NCBI RefSeq assembly: GCF_005502465.1
Contig: NZ_SCOT01000022.1
Location: 1-47,252 of the forward strand
DNA length: 47,252 nt
Origin: Sphingopyxis sp. L1A2A
GTDB lineage: Bacteria > Pseudomonadota > Alphaproteobacteria > Sphingomonadales > Sphingomonadaceae
Reading direction: 5' to 3'
The position numbers were made by a program, and so were the translations under genes. The notes below the pieces were generated by a model. It was not told the DNA's origin and searched no databases. It saw only the letters and a list, made by a program, of their open reading frames with translations. Below, one piece after another: positions 1 through 9,215 of the stretch. Numbering within the stretch: the first letter of the stretch is position 1; each line of letters begins with the position of its first letter.

Positions 1-19
1 AGAGGTGTATAAGAGCCAG
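1..19. other. Probable sequencing-adapter remnant (Tn5/Nextera mosaic end)
   Basis: The first 19 bases read AGAGGTGTATAAGAGCCAG. The Tn5 mosaic end used in Nextera libraries is AGATGTGTATAAGAGACAG, so 17 of 19 positions agree, in the orientation expected at the start of an insert. A real Tn5 end is less likely because nothing transposon-like follows. I infer untrimmed adapter with two read errors, so genomic sequence probably starts near base 20. Confidence 0.8.
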
Positions 20-474
20 GCCTTTTTCGCGGGTTTCGCAGCCGGCGGCTTCTCCGCGACTTTCCTGACCGCAGGCTTTGGCGCCGGTTTGGGCGTCGCG
101 GCTGGTTTCGGCGCCGCTGCTTTCGGGGCAGGAGCAGGCGGCGCGGGCTGGGCAATGGGTTCGGGGATCGGCGCGGGTTCGGGCGCCGGTGGCGCCTTTG
201 CAACCGGTTCGGCGACCGGCGTCGGTACCAGGGGCGCCATCGGCTGCGGTTGCGGCATCAGTTGCGGCTGGGGCTCGATCGGCTTGAAGCGCGCGGGTTC
301 GGCGGCGATGATTTCGGGCTTTACCGGCTCCAGCGGCTTGGCGGGTTTGGCCGGTTCGGCCGCGGGCGGCGCGAGGTCATCGGGTTTTGACCGCCCGACC
401 AGCCACCACAGCAGCACGATCGCGACGACCAGTCCGACGACTGCGACGATGTAATTTTCCTGAAGCCAGGCCAT
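20..474 (-). CDS. Membrane-anchored Pro/Ala/Lys-rich protein, 3' end missing at contig edge
   Basis: About 151 residues are visible from the ATG at 474. Residues 7-26 form one strong hydrophobic helix ending WWLVGRSK, so the N terminus is probably a membrane anchor. It is followed by more than 100 residues dominated by Pro, Ala, Lys and Glu with PKP/PAP repeats. This resembles the stretched linkers that carry a distal domain away from the membrane, as in TonB-like or helix-hairpin-helix proteins. The distal domain is not in the window because the sequence runs into the adapter-like bases at 1-19; the last codons read from those bases (W-L-L-Y-T-S) should be ignored. It lies upstream of purD on the same strand with a 103-base gap. 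Function unknown; the opposite-strand Gly/Ala-rich frame is a composition shadow. Confidence 0.6.
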
Positions 475-577
475 GATCTTCTCCCAACGTTGCGGTCAGC
501 CTATTCGGCCTCAAGGCCTTGGTCGACCTAATATTTCTTCGTCGTTGATATGCCGACGGGACGGGCGAAGGGGGGCG

Positions 578-1855
578 CTATTCCGCCTCGCGCGCGACTT
601 CCCGCCAGCCGATATCGCGGCGGCAAAAGCCGGTCGCGAAATCGAGCCGGTCGACCGCGGCATAGGCGCGCCCCTGCGCCTCGGTCACCGTGCGCCCGGT
701 CGCGGTGACATTGAGCACCCGCCCGCCCGCGGCGATAATCTGATCACCGGCGCGCGCCGTCCCGGCGTGAAAGACGCGCCCGCCGCCGCTTTCGGCGTCG
801 GCGATGCCGTGGATCGCGCCGCCTTTCGCCGGGGTGGCGGGATAGCCGTCGGCGGCCATCACCACCGTCAGCGCGTAATCGCTGGCGAACGCCGGCGGGG
901 CGGCGCCGGCCAGTTCGCCGGTCGACGCGGCGTAGAGCAAAGCCGCGAGGTCGCCGGTGTAGCGCATCATCAGCACCTGGCATTCGGGGTCGCCGAAGCG
1001 CGCATTATATTCGATCAGCTTTGGCCCGGCGTCGGTGAGCATCAGCCCGGCGAACAGCACGCCGATATAGGGGGTTTGCTCGGCAGCAAGCGTCGCCACC
1101 GTCGGGCGGATGATGCGGTCCATCACCTGCGCTTCGAGGTCGGGGGTCAGGACGGGCGCCGGGCTGTAGGCGCCCATGCCGCCGGTGTTCGGTCCGACGT
1201 CGCCGTCGCCGACCCGCTTGTGGTCCTGCGCGCTGCCGAACGCCATCACATTGGTGCCGTCGGACAGCGCGAAAAAGCTCGCTTCCTCGCCGGTCATATA
1301 TTCCTCGATCACCACTTCGGCGCCCGCGCCGCCAAAGGCGCCGCGCATCATATCGGCGATTGCCGCTTCGGCCTCTTCGCGGGTTTCGGCGATGATCACC
1401 CCCTTGCCCGCGGCCAGACCGTCGGCCTTGATGACCACCGGGATGGTGAAGCCGTCCAGCCGGGCCAGCGCGTCGTCGGCGCTGGTGCAGCGGACATAGG
1501 CGGCGGTCGGGATATCGGCGCGCGCACACAGATCCTTGGTAAAGCCCTTTGACCCTTCCAGCTGCGCCGCGGCGGCGGCGGGGCCGAAGACCGCGATGCC
1601 GCGATCGCGCAGCCGGTCGGCGAGGCCGGCGACGAGCGGCGCTTCGGGGCCGACAACGACGAAATCGATCGCGTGGGCGGTGCAAAAGGCGATGAGGCCG
1701 TCGAGATCGTCGATGGCGATCGCGACACATTCGGCATAGGCCTCGATCCCCGGATTGCCCGGCGCGGCATAGAGCTTGCGGCAAGACGGCGATTGCGCCA
1801 ACTGCCAGCTCAGCGCATGTTCGCGGCCCCCCGATCCGACCAGCAGGATGTTCAT
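578..1855 (-). CDS. purD: Phosphoribosylamine--glycine ligase (GAR synthetase)
   Basis: The 425-residue protein catalyses the second step of de novo purine synthesis, the ATP-dependent joining of 5-phosphoribosylamine and glycine to give GAR, in the cytosol. The N-terminal domain opens with [17 protein letters not shown]. The ATP-grasp part has [12 protein letters not shown] (142-153), the [21 protein letters not shown] region (212-232) and the family hallmark [13 protein letters not shown] (283-295). Length is normal for the family. The ATG at 1855 is chosen because it begins the conserved nucleotide-binding motif and has AAGGGA a few bases upstream; in-frame sequence further upstream is not PurD-like. 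This start codon shares the tetranucleotide CATG with the xseA start on the other strand, so each gene's leader lies inside the other's coding sequence. Confidence 0.97.
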   Translation of the reverse strand: MNILLVGSGGREHALSWQLAQSPSCRKLYAAPGNPGIEAYAECVAIAIDDLDGLIAFCTAHAIDFVVVGPEAPLVAGLADRLRDRGIAVFGPAAAAAQLEGSKGFTKDLCARADIPTAAYVRCTSADDALARLDGFTIPVVIKADGLAAGKGVIIAETREEAEAAIADMMRGAFGGAGAEVVIEEYMTGEEASFFALSDGTNVMAFGSAQDHKRVGDGDVGPNTGGMGAYSPAPVLTPDLEAQVMDRIIRPTVATLAAEQTPYIGVLFAGLMLTDAGPKLIEYNARFGDPECQVLMMRYTGDLAALLYAASTGELAGAAPPAFASDYALTVVMAADGYPATPAKGGAIHGIADAESGGGRVFHAGTARAGDQIIAAGGRVLNVTATGRTVTEAQGRAYAAVDRLDFATGFCRRDIGWREVAREAE

Positions 1856-3299
1856 GTCTGTCCCTTTTCCCGATCCGGCGTCCGAAACCGACCCCGCCGC
1901 GCGGCTGTTAGCCGAGGCGGCGCCCGGCGACAATGTCCCGCCTTTGTCGGTCAGCCAATTGTCGGCGGCGATCAAGCGCACCGTCGAGGATGGCTTCGCG
2001 CGCGTGCGCGTGCGAGGTGAATTGTCGGGCACGAAGCGCGCGGCGTCGGGGCATTTTTATGCGGCGCTGAAGGACGATAATGCGCTGATCGACATGGTGA
2101 TGTGGAAGGGGCAGGCAGGGCGGCTGGCGTTCCGGCCCGAGGACGGGATCGAGGTGATAGCGACCGGCAAGCTCACCACCTATCCGGGGCGCTCCAAATA
2201 TCAGCTCGTCGTCGATACGCTTGAGGTCGCGGGCGAGGGCGCGCTGATGCTGCTCTTCGAGAAATTGAAGGCGCGCCTCGGCGCCGAAGGGCTGTTCGAC
2301 CGCGAACGCAAATATGAGAGCCTTCCCTATCTGCCGCGCACCATCGGCGTGGTGACCTCGCCGACCGGGGCAGTGATCCGCGACATCCTCCACCGGCTGG
2401 CCGACCGCTGCCCGACGCATGTGATCGTCTGGCCGGTGCTGGTGCAGGGCGACGGTGCGGCGGCGCAGGTCGCGAATGCGATCCGCGGCTTCGATTCGAT
2501 TGCACCCGGCGGCCCGGTGCCGCGCCCCGACCTGGTCATCGTCGCGCGCGGCGGCGGGTCGATCGAGGATCTGTGGGCGTTCAACGAAGAGGTCGTCGTG
2601 CGCGCGATCGCCGAGTGCCGCGTCCCGACGATCAGCGCGGTGGGGCACGAGACCGACGTGACATTGGCCGACTATGCCGCCGATGTGCGCGCGCCGACCC
2701 CGACCGCGGCGGCCGAAATGGCGGTGCCGGTGCGCGCCGAGCTGCGCGAATTGCTCGCCAACCGCGGCACGCGGATGATCGGTGCCGCGAACCGCCACCA
2801 ATCGCTGGCGCGCGAACGGCTGACCGCGCTGGCGCGGCACCTGCCGCGGCGCGAGGCGCTGTATGCGCCCCAGCGCCAGCGGCTCGACGACAGCGGCGAC
2901 CGGCTCGACCGCAGCCAGCGGCAGCGGCTGGCGGTGACCGCCGAACGGCTGGCGACGCGCGGCGCGGCGTTGCGGCCGTCGCTGCTGGCGCGGCGCTGGG
3001 ACCGCGATCGCGCACGGCTGGCAGGGTTGGGGCGGCTGCTCGACAGCCTCGATCCGCGCGCGCTGCTGTCGCGCGGCTATGCGATGGTGCGCGACGCGGG
3101 CGGGGCGATCGTCACCACCGCCGCGCGCGCGCAGCGGGCCGGCCATCTGCGGCTGCAATTTGCCGATGGCGAGGTTCCGGTCGAGGTCGCTGGCAGCGAT
3201 GCGCCGCCCCCGGCTCCGGCCCCGACTCCCGCCGCGCCCCGTCCGGCGCGCAAGCCGCCGCCACTGCGGCCCAAAAAAGGGCAGGGCGAGCTTTTCTGA
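1854..3299 (+). CDS. xseA: Exodeoxyribonuclease VII large subunit
   Basis: The 481-residue large subunit of exonuclease VII, a single-strand DNA exonuclease acting with XseB in repair; xseB is not in the window. An N-terminal OB-fold (about residues 30-130) precedes the catalytic region, which carries [15 protein letters not shown] (165-179), the [19 protein letters not shown] block (226-244) and [20 protein letters not shown] (261-280). The C-terminal half is Arg/Leu-rich and probably coiled coil, ending in a Pro-rich tail and GELF. The ATG at 1854 is preferred over the ATG at 1848 because AGGA at 1845-1848 then lies 5 bases upstream. Divergent from purD with overlapping start codons. DUF2093 and an M23 peptidase follow on the same strand. 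Confidence 0.96.
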   Translation: MSVPFPDPASETDPAARLLAEAAPGDNVPPLSVSQLSAAIKRTVEDGFARVRVRGELSGTKRAASGHFYAALKDDNALIDMVMWKGQAGRLAFRPEDGIEVIATGKLTTYPGRSKYQLVVDTLEVAGEGALMLLFEKLKARLGAEGLFDRERKYESLPYLPRTIGVVTSPTGAVIRDILHRLADRCPTHVIVWPVLVQGDGAAAQVANAIRGFDSIAPGGPVPRPDLVIVARGGGSIEDLWAFNEEVVVRAIAECRVPTISAVGHETDVTLADYAADVRAPTPTAAAEMAVPVRAELRELLANRGTRMIGAANRHQSLARERLTALARHLPRREALYAPQRQRLDDSGDRLDRSQRQRLAVTAERLATRGAALRPSLLARRWDRDRARLAGLGRLLDSLDPRALLSRGYAMVRDAGGAIVTTAARAQRAGHLRLQFADGEVPVEVAGSDAPPPAPAPTPAAPRPARKPPPLRPKKGQGELF

Positions 3300-3376
3300 G
3301 GTCGCCGGGGGTGGCCCCGCCGGGCCACGCTGCTATGGTGGCGGCCATCACCGACTCTTGAACGGACACCCGACTC

Positions 3377-3589
3377 ATGCTGATCGCCAGCCGCAATCGC
3401 CTCGCCCGCCTGCAATATGGACCGAATGGATTTCGCGTCCTGGCGCCCGGCGATCATGTGCTGTGCGCGGTCACCAGCGCGCCGATCGGGCTCGACGAGC
3501 TGCGCTATTGGTCGGTGGCGCGGCAGGAACCCTATGCCACCGCCGCCATTTCGGTGCAGGCCGCACTGGACGCCGCGCGCGGGGCATGA
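3377..3589 (+). CDS. DUF2093 domain protein
   Basis: A 70-residue soluble protein containing the ARLQYGPNGFRVLAPGDHVLCAVT core of DUF2093, a small alphaproteobacterial family without known function. The segment LDELRYWSVARQEPY (residues 39-53) is also typical. It lies 77 bases after xseA, and its stop codon overlaps the next gene's start in an ATGA, which implies translational coupling with the M23 peptidase. Position next to xseA recurs in alphaproteobacteria as I know them. No strong ribosome-binding site is seen before the ATG. Role not assigned. Confidence 0.88.
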   Translation: MLIASRNRLARLQYGPNGFRVLAPGDHVLCAVTSAPIGLDELRYWSVARQEPYATAAISVQAALDAARGA

Positions 3590-4521
3590 GTTTTGCGCGA
3601 TACCGGGCGCGCCACGTCGGGGCGTTGCCGTTGCTGATCGTCGCCGCCAGCTGCGTCCCGCTGGCCGATGCGCCCGCCCGGCCCGCGGCATCAGGGCAAC
3701 CGGCGGTCCCGGTCGCCGCCCCCGCCCCGGCGCTGACGCCGCCGCCGCGTCCCTTGATCCGCGACCTCATCCTGCGCGGCACCGCCGAACAGGGCGGCGC
3801 GATGATCGGGCAGGCGCCGAGCGGCGCGCGCGCCGTGACGCTCGATGGGCAGATCATCCCGCAGGCCGGTGACGGGTCGTTCCTGATCGCGTTCGACCGC
3901 GACGCGGGGCCGGTGGCCCGGCTGGTCGCGACCCTTGCCGACGGCCGCACGGTCGCCCGCGACATCGCGGTGGCGCCGGGGCGCTGGCGGATCGAGCAGA
4001 TCAACGCCCCCTATCGCGGCAGCGCGGCGAGCGACGCCGATTTCGCCCGCCGCCGTCCCGCCGAACTGGCGCAGATCGGGGCGGCGCGCGCCATGCCGAT
4101 CGAATCGGACGGTTGGCAGCAGCGTTTCCGCTGGCCGGTGACCGGGCGCGTGTCGGGATGGTTCGGATCGCAGCGCGTCTATCAGGGCAAGCCGGGCAGC
4201 TATCACAGCGGCACCGACGTCGCGGTGCCGGCCGGAACGCCATTTTCCGCGCCCGCCGACGGCGTCGTGGTGCTCGCGGCGACCGCCCCCTTCACGCTGG
4301 AGGGAAATCTGCTGATCGTCGATCACGGCATGGGGCTGAGCAGCGCTTTCCTGCATTGCCAGCGGCTCGACGTCAGGATCGGCGACCGGGTCGTGCAGGG
4401 GCAAATGCTGGGCACGGTCGGGCGTACCGGCCGCGCGACGGGTCCGCATCTGCACTGGGGCCTGAAATGGCGCGACGTCCGGCTTGACCCGGGCAAGCTG
4501 GCGGGGCCGATCCCCGGATGA
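3586..4521 (+). CDS. M23 family metallopeptidase (LytM-type endopeptidase), putative lipoprotein
   Basis: A 311-residue envelope protein, probably a peptidoglycan endopeptidase or an activator of amidases. The N terminus (LPLLIVAASC, Cys23) looks like a lipoprotein signal, although Ala at -3 is not the best lipobox residue. A Pro/Ala linker (28-57) leads to a small beta-rich domain and then the M23 domain. All zinc ligands and catalytic residues are visible: H207-x3-D211 in SYHSGTD, H257 in SAFLH, and H288-L-H290 in PHLHW. It should therefore be enzymatically competent, unlike degenerate EnvC/NlpD-type proteins. The start overlaps the DUF2093 stop (ATGA). Downstream is a long leader before a TonB receptor, so the operon probably ends here. 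Confidence 0.9.
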   Translation: MSFARYRARHVGALPLLIVAASCVPLADAPARPAASGQPAVPVAAPAPALTPPPRPLIRDLILRGTAEQGGAMIGQAPSGARAVTLDGQIIPQAGDGSFLIAFDRDAGPVARLVATLADGRTVARDIAVAPGRWRIEQINAPYRGSAASDADFARRRPAELAQIGAARAMPIESDGWQQRFRWPVTGRVSGWFGSQRVYQGKPGSYHSGTDVAVPAGTPFSAPADGVVVLAATAPFTLEGNLLIVDHGMGLSSAFLHCQRLDVRIGDRVVQGQMLGTVGRTGRATGPHLHWGLKWRDVRLDPGKLAGPIPG

Positions 4522-4558
4522 CGGTGGGCGCGCTGCGCCCGAATTCGTATCCAATGAA

Positions 4559-4594
4559 ACAATATGTCGCATATGCTGCGTTGCGGCATATTGT
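4559..4594. promoter_or_regulatory. 13-bp-arm inverted repeat upstream of TonB receptor
   Basis: ACAATATGTCGCA and TGCGGCATATTGT are inverted copies (12 of 13 pairs) separated by 10 bases. They lie in the 267-base gap between the M23 gene and the TonB-dependent receptor, in a locally AT-richer stretch. It could be an operator for the receptor gene or a transcript hairpin after the peptidase operon; there is no T-run after it. The short hairpin GGGCGC-GCT-GCGCCC at 4526-4540 nearer the peptidase stop is a weaker terminator candidate. Confidence 0.4.
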
Positions 4595-4788
4595 ATTTCG
4601 TCAGATGCCACGGTTGTTGCAAATACGTCACAATGCCTTGTGAAACGGCGGATTAGGCGGGAAATTTCCTTTACTCGACCGGGCGGAAGGATCATCCCGC
4701 ACGCTATCGGGGTGTTTTGTGCGTCGGCTGTCGGCCGTCGTGTCAGGGGCTCGGGTAGTTCAATCCACCAGTAGCAAGGGACTGCACT

Positions 4789-7788
4789 GTGAAGAAAACC
4801 CAATATTCCAAGCTGAAGCTAGGCGCTGCGCCGCTCGTCTTGAGCGTCGCCCTGGTTTCGGCTCCTGCCTTTGCGCAGGATGCCGCCGAAGAAGGCGCGG
4901 CGACCGGCGGTGAAATCGTCGTCACCGGCACGCTGATCCGCAACCCCAACCTCGAACAGTCGACCCCGGTCAATGTGACCACGGCCGACACGATCGAGCT
5001 GAAGCAGTCGAACACCGCTGAAGAAGTTCTGCGCGAACTGCCGGGCGTCGTCGCCAACATCGGTTCGGCCGTGAACAACGGCAACGGCGGCGCTTCCTAC
5101 GTCGATCTTCGTGGCCTTGGCTCGATTCGCAACATCGTCCTGCTGAACGGCAACCGCGTCGCTCCGTCGGACGTCAACGGCCGCGTCGACCTTAACAACA
5201 TTCCGCTGGCCCTGATCGAGCGCGTCGACGCGCTGACCGGTGCCGCCGTGACCACCTATGGCGCCGACGCCATCACCGGCGTTGTCAACTTCATCACCAA
5301 GCGCGATTTCGCCGGTCTGGAAGTTACCGCTTCGCAGCAGCTGACCGAACAGGGCGACGGCAACGTGTTCCGCATCGACGCCACCATCGGTGCGAATTTC
5401 GACGACGGCCGCGGCAACGCCGTGCTGAGCCTTGGTTATCAGCAGGCTGACCCCGTCTATCAGGGCGCGCGTCCGTTCGCTGACAATACCCTCGACAGCT
5501 ATTCGAACACTTTCTTCGGTTCGGGTACCTCGGTTCCGTCGCGTTTCTCGGGCACCCGCCCGATCGACCCGCTCACCGGTCAGCCCAGCATTGACCCGAC
5601 CGTCGCCAACGGCGGCGTCCGTCAGGTCAATGCGGCCGGACAGGCTGTCGGCACTTTCGCTACCTATAACTTCAACCCGTTCAACGTCTTCCAGGTGCCT
5701 TTCGAACGCTTCAACATCTATGGCCAGGCCAATTATGAAGTGTCGGACGCGATCGAGGTTTATACGCGCGGTATGTTCTCGAAACAGACCGTTTCGACGA
5801 TCATCGCTCCGTCGGGCTCGTTCGGCGGCACGGTGACGATCAACCTCAACAACCCGTTCCTGCCGGCGGCGCTACGCAATCAGTTCTGCGCCTTCAACAC
5901 GTCGACGGTGGCCGGCACCTACACGCCGCGCTTCACGCCGGCCGAATGTACCGCTGCTGCCGCAGCGACCGGTCGCACCGACGCGGCCTATCGTGAAGTC
6001 ACCGCCACACTGAACCGTCGTACCCCGGAAGTCGGGCCGCGTATCAGCGACTATCAGACCACCTTCTTCGACTATCGCGTCGGGGCCCGCGGCGGCATCA
6101 CTGACACGATCGACTGGAACATCGAGGGTGCCTATGGCGAATCGGAAAATATCCAGACGATCAAAAACTACACGCTGCAATCGCGCTTCCGTCAGGCGGC
6201 GCTGGCGAACAACACCACGACCTGTCAGACCGATACCAATGGCTGCGTTCCGGTGAATCTGTTCGGTCCCGAAGGGTCGATCACGCCGGCAGCAGCCGCG
6301 TTCCTGTCGGCCGACAGCAGCACGACCAACCGCACCTCGCTGGCCCAGGCTCGCGCGATCATTTCGGGCGACGTCGGCATCACCTCGCCGGGCGCGGTCC
6401 AGCCGATCGGCTTCGCGCTGGGCGGCGAATACCGCAAGTATCGCGCTCAGCAGGCGGCCGACTTGCTCGCCCAGACGCCGGGCGAACTGGGCGGCGCCGG
6501 TGGTGCTGCACCGCCGATCGACGGCCAGTATGACGTTTATGAAGCCTATGCCGAAATCGTCGCGCCGCTGATCGAGGACAAGCCTTTCTTTGAAAGCCTG
6601 ACCCTCGAAGCCGGCATCCGTTATTCGGATTACAGCATCAAGGGCGCCGGTGGTTACAACACCACCACCTGGAAAGCCGGCGGTAGCTGGGAACCGGGTG
6701 CAGGCCTCAAGATCCGCGGTAACTACAGCCGCGCCGTGCGCGCCCCGAACATCGGCGAACTGTTCACGCCGCAGTCGGTCGGCCTGACCAACCTCGGTCT
6801 CGACCCCTGCGCCGGTGCTGCACCGACGACTAACGCCAACCTGCGCGCCGTCTGTCTCGCCCAGGGCGCGCCGGCCGGCACGATCGGTTCGATCACCAAC
6901 CCGACCGCGGCGCAGGCCAACATCACCACCGGTGGTAACCTGAACCTGCAGCCGGAAACCGCCGACACGTGGACGTTGGGTGTTGTGTTCCAGCCGGACT
7001 TCCTGCCGCGCTTCAACATGTCGATCGACTATTACAACATCAAGATCGACGACGTGTTGGGCACCCCGCTGCCCGGCGACATCATCTCGGCCTGTTTCGA
7101 CGGCCTGAGTGCCAGCAGCGCCACGAACCCGGCCTGTACGTCGATCCGTCGCAACCCGCTGACCGGCGGCCTCGACGGTGACCCGGCGATCACTCCGGGT
7201 CTGTTCGGCACCACGAACAACCAGGGCCGCCTGTTCACCGACGGCATCGATCTGTTGATGAACTACAACGCCGATCTGGGCTTCGCTAGCCTCGACTGGG
7301 CGTTCGTCGGCAACTGGACGCACAGCTCGAAGTTCAAGGCTAACGCTGCGGACCCCGATTCGCTGAACCGCGAATGCGTCGGCTACTACAGCGTCAACTG
7401 CTCGTTCACCGGCTCGCTCCAGCCCGAGTTCCAGTTCTCGAACCGCCTCACCTTCGGCTTCGACACGGTTGACGTGTCGCTGCTGTGGCGCTGGATCGAT
7501 GGAATGGAATTCGAACCGGCACAGATCGTCGCCGACGGCGGCAGCGCCAACTCGGTCGATCCGCTGTTCCGCAAGATCAAGGCGCACAGCTACTTCGACC
7601 TGACGACGCGTTTCAACGTCAGCGAGAATCTGGTGTTCACCGCGACCGTGCAGAACCTGCTCGACAAGCAGCCGCCGATCCTTGGCAACACGATCGGTTC
7701 GACCACCTACAACAGCGGCAACACCTATCCGTCGACCTACGACGCGCTGGGCCGCCGTTATGCGGTGTCGGTGAAGCTGAAGTTCTAA
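4789..7788 (+). CDS. TonB-dependent outer-membrane receptor
   Basis: A 999-residue TonB-dependent transporter. A Sec signal peptide ends at about residue 29 (SAPAFA-Q). The mature N terminus has the box-like EIVVTG (42-47). The plug domain follows (about 55-175) with LRGLGSIRNIVLLNGNRV, IERVDALTGAAVTTYGADAITGVVNFI and the usual NNGNGG insertion, then a 22-strand-type barrel ending in KLKF with the terminal Phe expected for BAM recognition. The start is GTG at 4789 with AAGGG 8 bases upstream. It is preceded by a 267-base leader with an inverted repeat and followed by a strong terminator, so it is monocistronic. Substrate is unknown; the wobble-base use and GC are a little lower and more even than in neighbours, typical of highly expressed receptors. 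The neighbouring peptidases suggest peptides, but that is only context. Confidence 0.95.
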   Translation: MKKTQYSKLKLGAAPLVLSVALVSAPAFAQDAAEEGAATGGEIVVTGTLIRNPNLEQSTPVNVTTADTIELKQSNTAEEVLRELPGVVANIGSAVNNGNGGASYVDLRGLGSIRNIVLLNGNRVAPSDVNGRVDLNNIPLALIERVDALTGAAVTTYGADAITGVVNFITKRDFAGLEVTASQQLTEQGDGNVFRIDATIGANFDDGRGNAVLSLGYQQADPVYQGARPFADNTLDSYSNTFFGSGTSVPSRFSGTRPIDPLTGQPSIDPTVANGGVRQVNAAGQAVGTFATYNFNPFNVFQVPFERFNIYGQANYEVSDAIEVYTRGMFSKQTVSTIIAPSGSFGGTVTINLNNPFLPAALRNQFCAFNTSTVAGTYTPRFTPAECTAAAAATGRTDAAYREVTATLNRRTPEVGPRISDYQTTFFDYRVGARGGITDTIDWNIEGAYGESENIQTIKNYTLQSRFRQAALANNTTTCQTDTNGCVPVNLFGPEGSITPAAAAFLSADSSTTNRTSLAQARAIISGDVGITSPGAVQPIGFALGGEYRKYRAQQAADLLAQTPGELGGAGGAAPPIDGQYDVYEAYAEIVAPLIEDKPFFESLTLEAGIRYSDYSIKGAGGYNTTTWKAGGSWEPGAGLKIRGNYSRAVRAPNIGELFTPQSVGLTNLGLDPCAGAAPTTNANLRAVCLAQGAPAGTIGSITNPTAAQANITTGGNLNLQPETADTWTLGVVFQPDFLPRFNMSIDYYNIKIDDVLGTPLPGDIISACFDGLSASSATNPACTSIRRNPLTGGLDGDPAITPGLFGTTNNQGRLFTDGIDLLMNYNADLGFASLDWAFVGNWTHSSKFKANAADPDSLNRECVGYYSVNCSFTGSLQPEFQFSNRLTFGFDTVDVSLLWRWIDGMEFEPAQIVADGGSANSVDPLFRKIKAHSYFDLTTRFNVSENLVFTATVQNLLDKQPPILGNTIGSTTYNSGNTYPSTYDALGRRYAVSVKLKF

Positions 7789-7812
7789 TCGCTTCACGCT
7801 TCGACAGAAATT

Positions 7813-7841
7813 GGGGCGGGCAGCAATGCCCGCCCCTTTTT
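7813..7841 (+). terminator. Rho-independent terminator after TonB receptor
   Basis: A perfect 9-bp stem, GGGGCGGGC-AGCAAT-GCCCGCCCC, is followed by TTTTT. It starts 24 bases after the receptor stop codon. Confidence 0.92.
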
Positions 7842-7897
7842 CTATGGGGCGCGAGGGTCGGATCGAATGGCGGCGTTGGGGTGGGCTGCCCTCATAT

Positions 7898-7980
7898 TCC
7901 CCGGCGAAAGCCGGGGCCCAGGGAATTGGAAAGCAAGCGTAGCCTGGTCACGCCCTGGACCCCGGCTTTCGCCGGGGAAC
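7898..7980. repeat. Paired inverted repeat, CCCCGGCGAAAGCCGGGG type
   Basis: The left arm TTCCCCGGCGAAAGCCGGGG plus CCCAGGG and its inverse CCCTGGACCCCGGCTTTCGCCGGGGAA enclose about 29 bases. Each arm is itself a small palindrome. It sits between convergent genes. This is the style of the REP-like intergenic elements common in sphingomonads. A second, different element follows directly at 8008. Confidence 0.85.
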
Positions 7981-8007
7981 GGCAAGTTTCGCCCGATTCC
8001 CCACCTT

Positions 8008-8080
8008 CGTCATCCCGGACTTGATCCGGGATCCACGCCAACGGCGCAGCTATGGATCCCGGATCAAGTCCGGGATGACG
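8008..8080. repeat. Paired inverted repeat, CATCCCGGA-YTTGATCCGGG type, copy 1
   Basis: The arms CGTCATCCCGGACTTGATCC... and ...GGATCAAGTCCGGGATGACG are inverted copies around a loop of about 20 bases. A near-identical element lies at 45224-45302, where the arm has CCTGATCC in place of CTTGATCC. Both copies lie between convergent genes, where the hairpin could also end transcription. Confidence 0.9.
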
Positions 8081-8161
8081 ATGACAAAACGGACAACTTC
8101 CGTTCGCTACTCGCTGACAGTCGCGGCAACGCAGATCGGCCCGCCAGAACCCCACGGGCGC

Positions 8162-9187
8162 TCAGCGGATCGGCAGCGGCCGCGGCAGGGCAAGCGGGAT
8201 GCCTGCCTGGTCGGCAATGGTCGTGGCCCAGCCAATGACTTGCTCGATCTCCGCCCCATAAGCCGCTTCGGCGGCATCGAGATTGCGCTGGCGCTCGCCG
8301 GCGGCGAAGGGTGTCCCCGACTTGCTGTTCCGCCCCAGCGCCGGGTGCGCCGCGACCGCGTCGCGATTGTCGGTCAGACCCAGATGATCCATCGCGGCAC
8401 CGACCGCGGCCACCGGATCGCCGGTCAGCGCTTCGCTGTCGAGCGAAGCGATACGGCCCGGGGCCCAGTCCAGCAGGGCAGCGAACGCCTGTTGCTGGGC
8501 GAGCCAGCCGAGTGCTGCCACCTGGAGATCGGACTGGCGAAAATAGTCGCGCGGCTCGAAACCGAGCTCGACAAAGCCGTCGGCCAGATAGCTTTCCAGC
8601 AATTCGCGGCACCACAGGCGGCACCACAGCCCCTTGCGCGCAACCGACAACAGGAACGCCCGCAGCGGCGCATAGAGCAGGATGGCGCGCGCCTGCGGGC
8701 GCAGCGTCAGCGCCCCGCGGGCCAGCGGATTGAAGATGTTCGATGGTTTGATCACCACCGCCTCGCGCGGCTCGAAGCTGCGCCCGAGCAGGCGCAGTGC
8801 GTCGTCCATGCCCCCGGCATGGTCGCGCGGCGCCGCGCCGCGCCGCCGCCACCCGACCATATCGTTGAGCAGCACCGGCTCGGACAGGCTGCTCGCGGTC
8901 CCCGGTACGTCCAGCATCTGCGCCAGCATTGTCGAGGCGCAATAGGCCGAATGGAACAGAAAATGGATCGGCGCCGATGCCCCATCCGCCGCGGCGCGGC
9001 AATCCGACCGGTGCAGCACCAGCGGCGCCGCTTCGTCACCCAGGTGCTGGTCGGTCAGGAACGGAACCGCGCGGCGCACATCGCGGGAAACGCGCCGAAA
9101 ATGAAACGCATCATGGCCGGGGTCATAGCGATGCGCCAGCCATTCGGCGTCGCGGAGGATGGCGGGCACGGAAGCGGCGATGGTCAT
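8162..9187 (-). CDS. P-loop protein, sulfotransferase-like
   Basis: A 341-residue cytosolic protein. Residues 76-90 (FLFHSAYCASTMLAQ) resemble the 5'-phosphosulfate-binding loop seen at the start of sulfotransferase-fold proteins. The downstream SEPVLLND and VVIKPSNIFNP (145-155) fit the same family, in which an early loop and a later Ser/Arg segment hold PAPS. It may therefore transfer sulfate or have lost that activity; no substrate can be read from the sequence. Start: ATG at 9187, giving MTIAASVPAILRDAEWLAHRY; longer upstream frames run into the divergent gene. Only 28 bases separate it from the divergent TPR-hydroxylase, so the two probably share a regulatory region and a pathway. Confidence 0.65.
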   Translation of the reverse strand: MTIAASVPAILRDAEWLAHRYDPGHDAFHFRRVSRDVRRAVPFLTDQHLGDEAAPLVLHRSDCRAAADGASAPIHFLFHSAYCASTMLAQMLDVPGTASSLSEPVLLNDMVGWRRRGAAPRDHAGGMDDALRLLGRSFEPREAVVIKPSNIFNPLARGALTLRPQARAILLYAPLRAFLLSVARKGLWCRLWCRELLESYLADGFVELGFEPRDYFRQSDLQVAALGWLAQQQAFAALLDWAPGRIASLDSEALTGDPVAAVGAAMDHLGLTDNRDAVAAHPALGRNSKSGTPFAAGERQRNLDAAEAAYGAEIEQVIGWATTIADQAGIPLALPRPLPIR

Positions 9188-9215
9188 CGATCGACCTTGC
9201 CGATCGCCCCCGCTA

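Noticed and set aside
5..454. Plus-strand 149-residue Gly/Ala/Ser-rich frame at the left edge
   Set aside because: It is the antisense shadow of the Pro/Ala/Lys-rich minus-strand gene, has no domain, and begins inside adapter-like bases.
8008..8080. Possible attachment or integration site formed by the inverted repeat
   Set aside because: A near-identical copy at 45224 and similar elements elsewhere show that it is a dispersed intergenic repeat; no integrase or tRNA is nearby.
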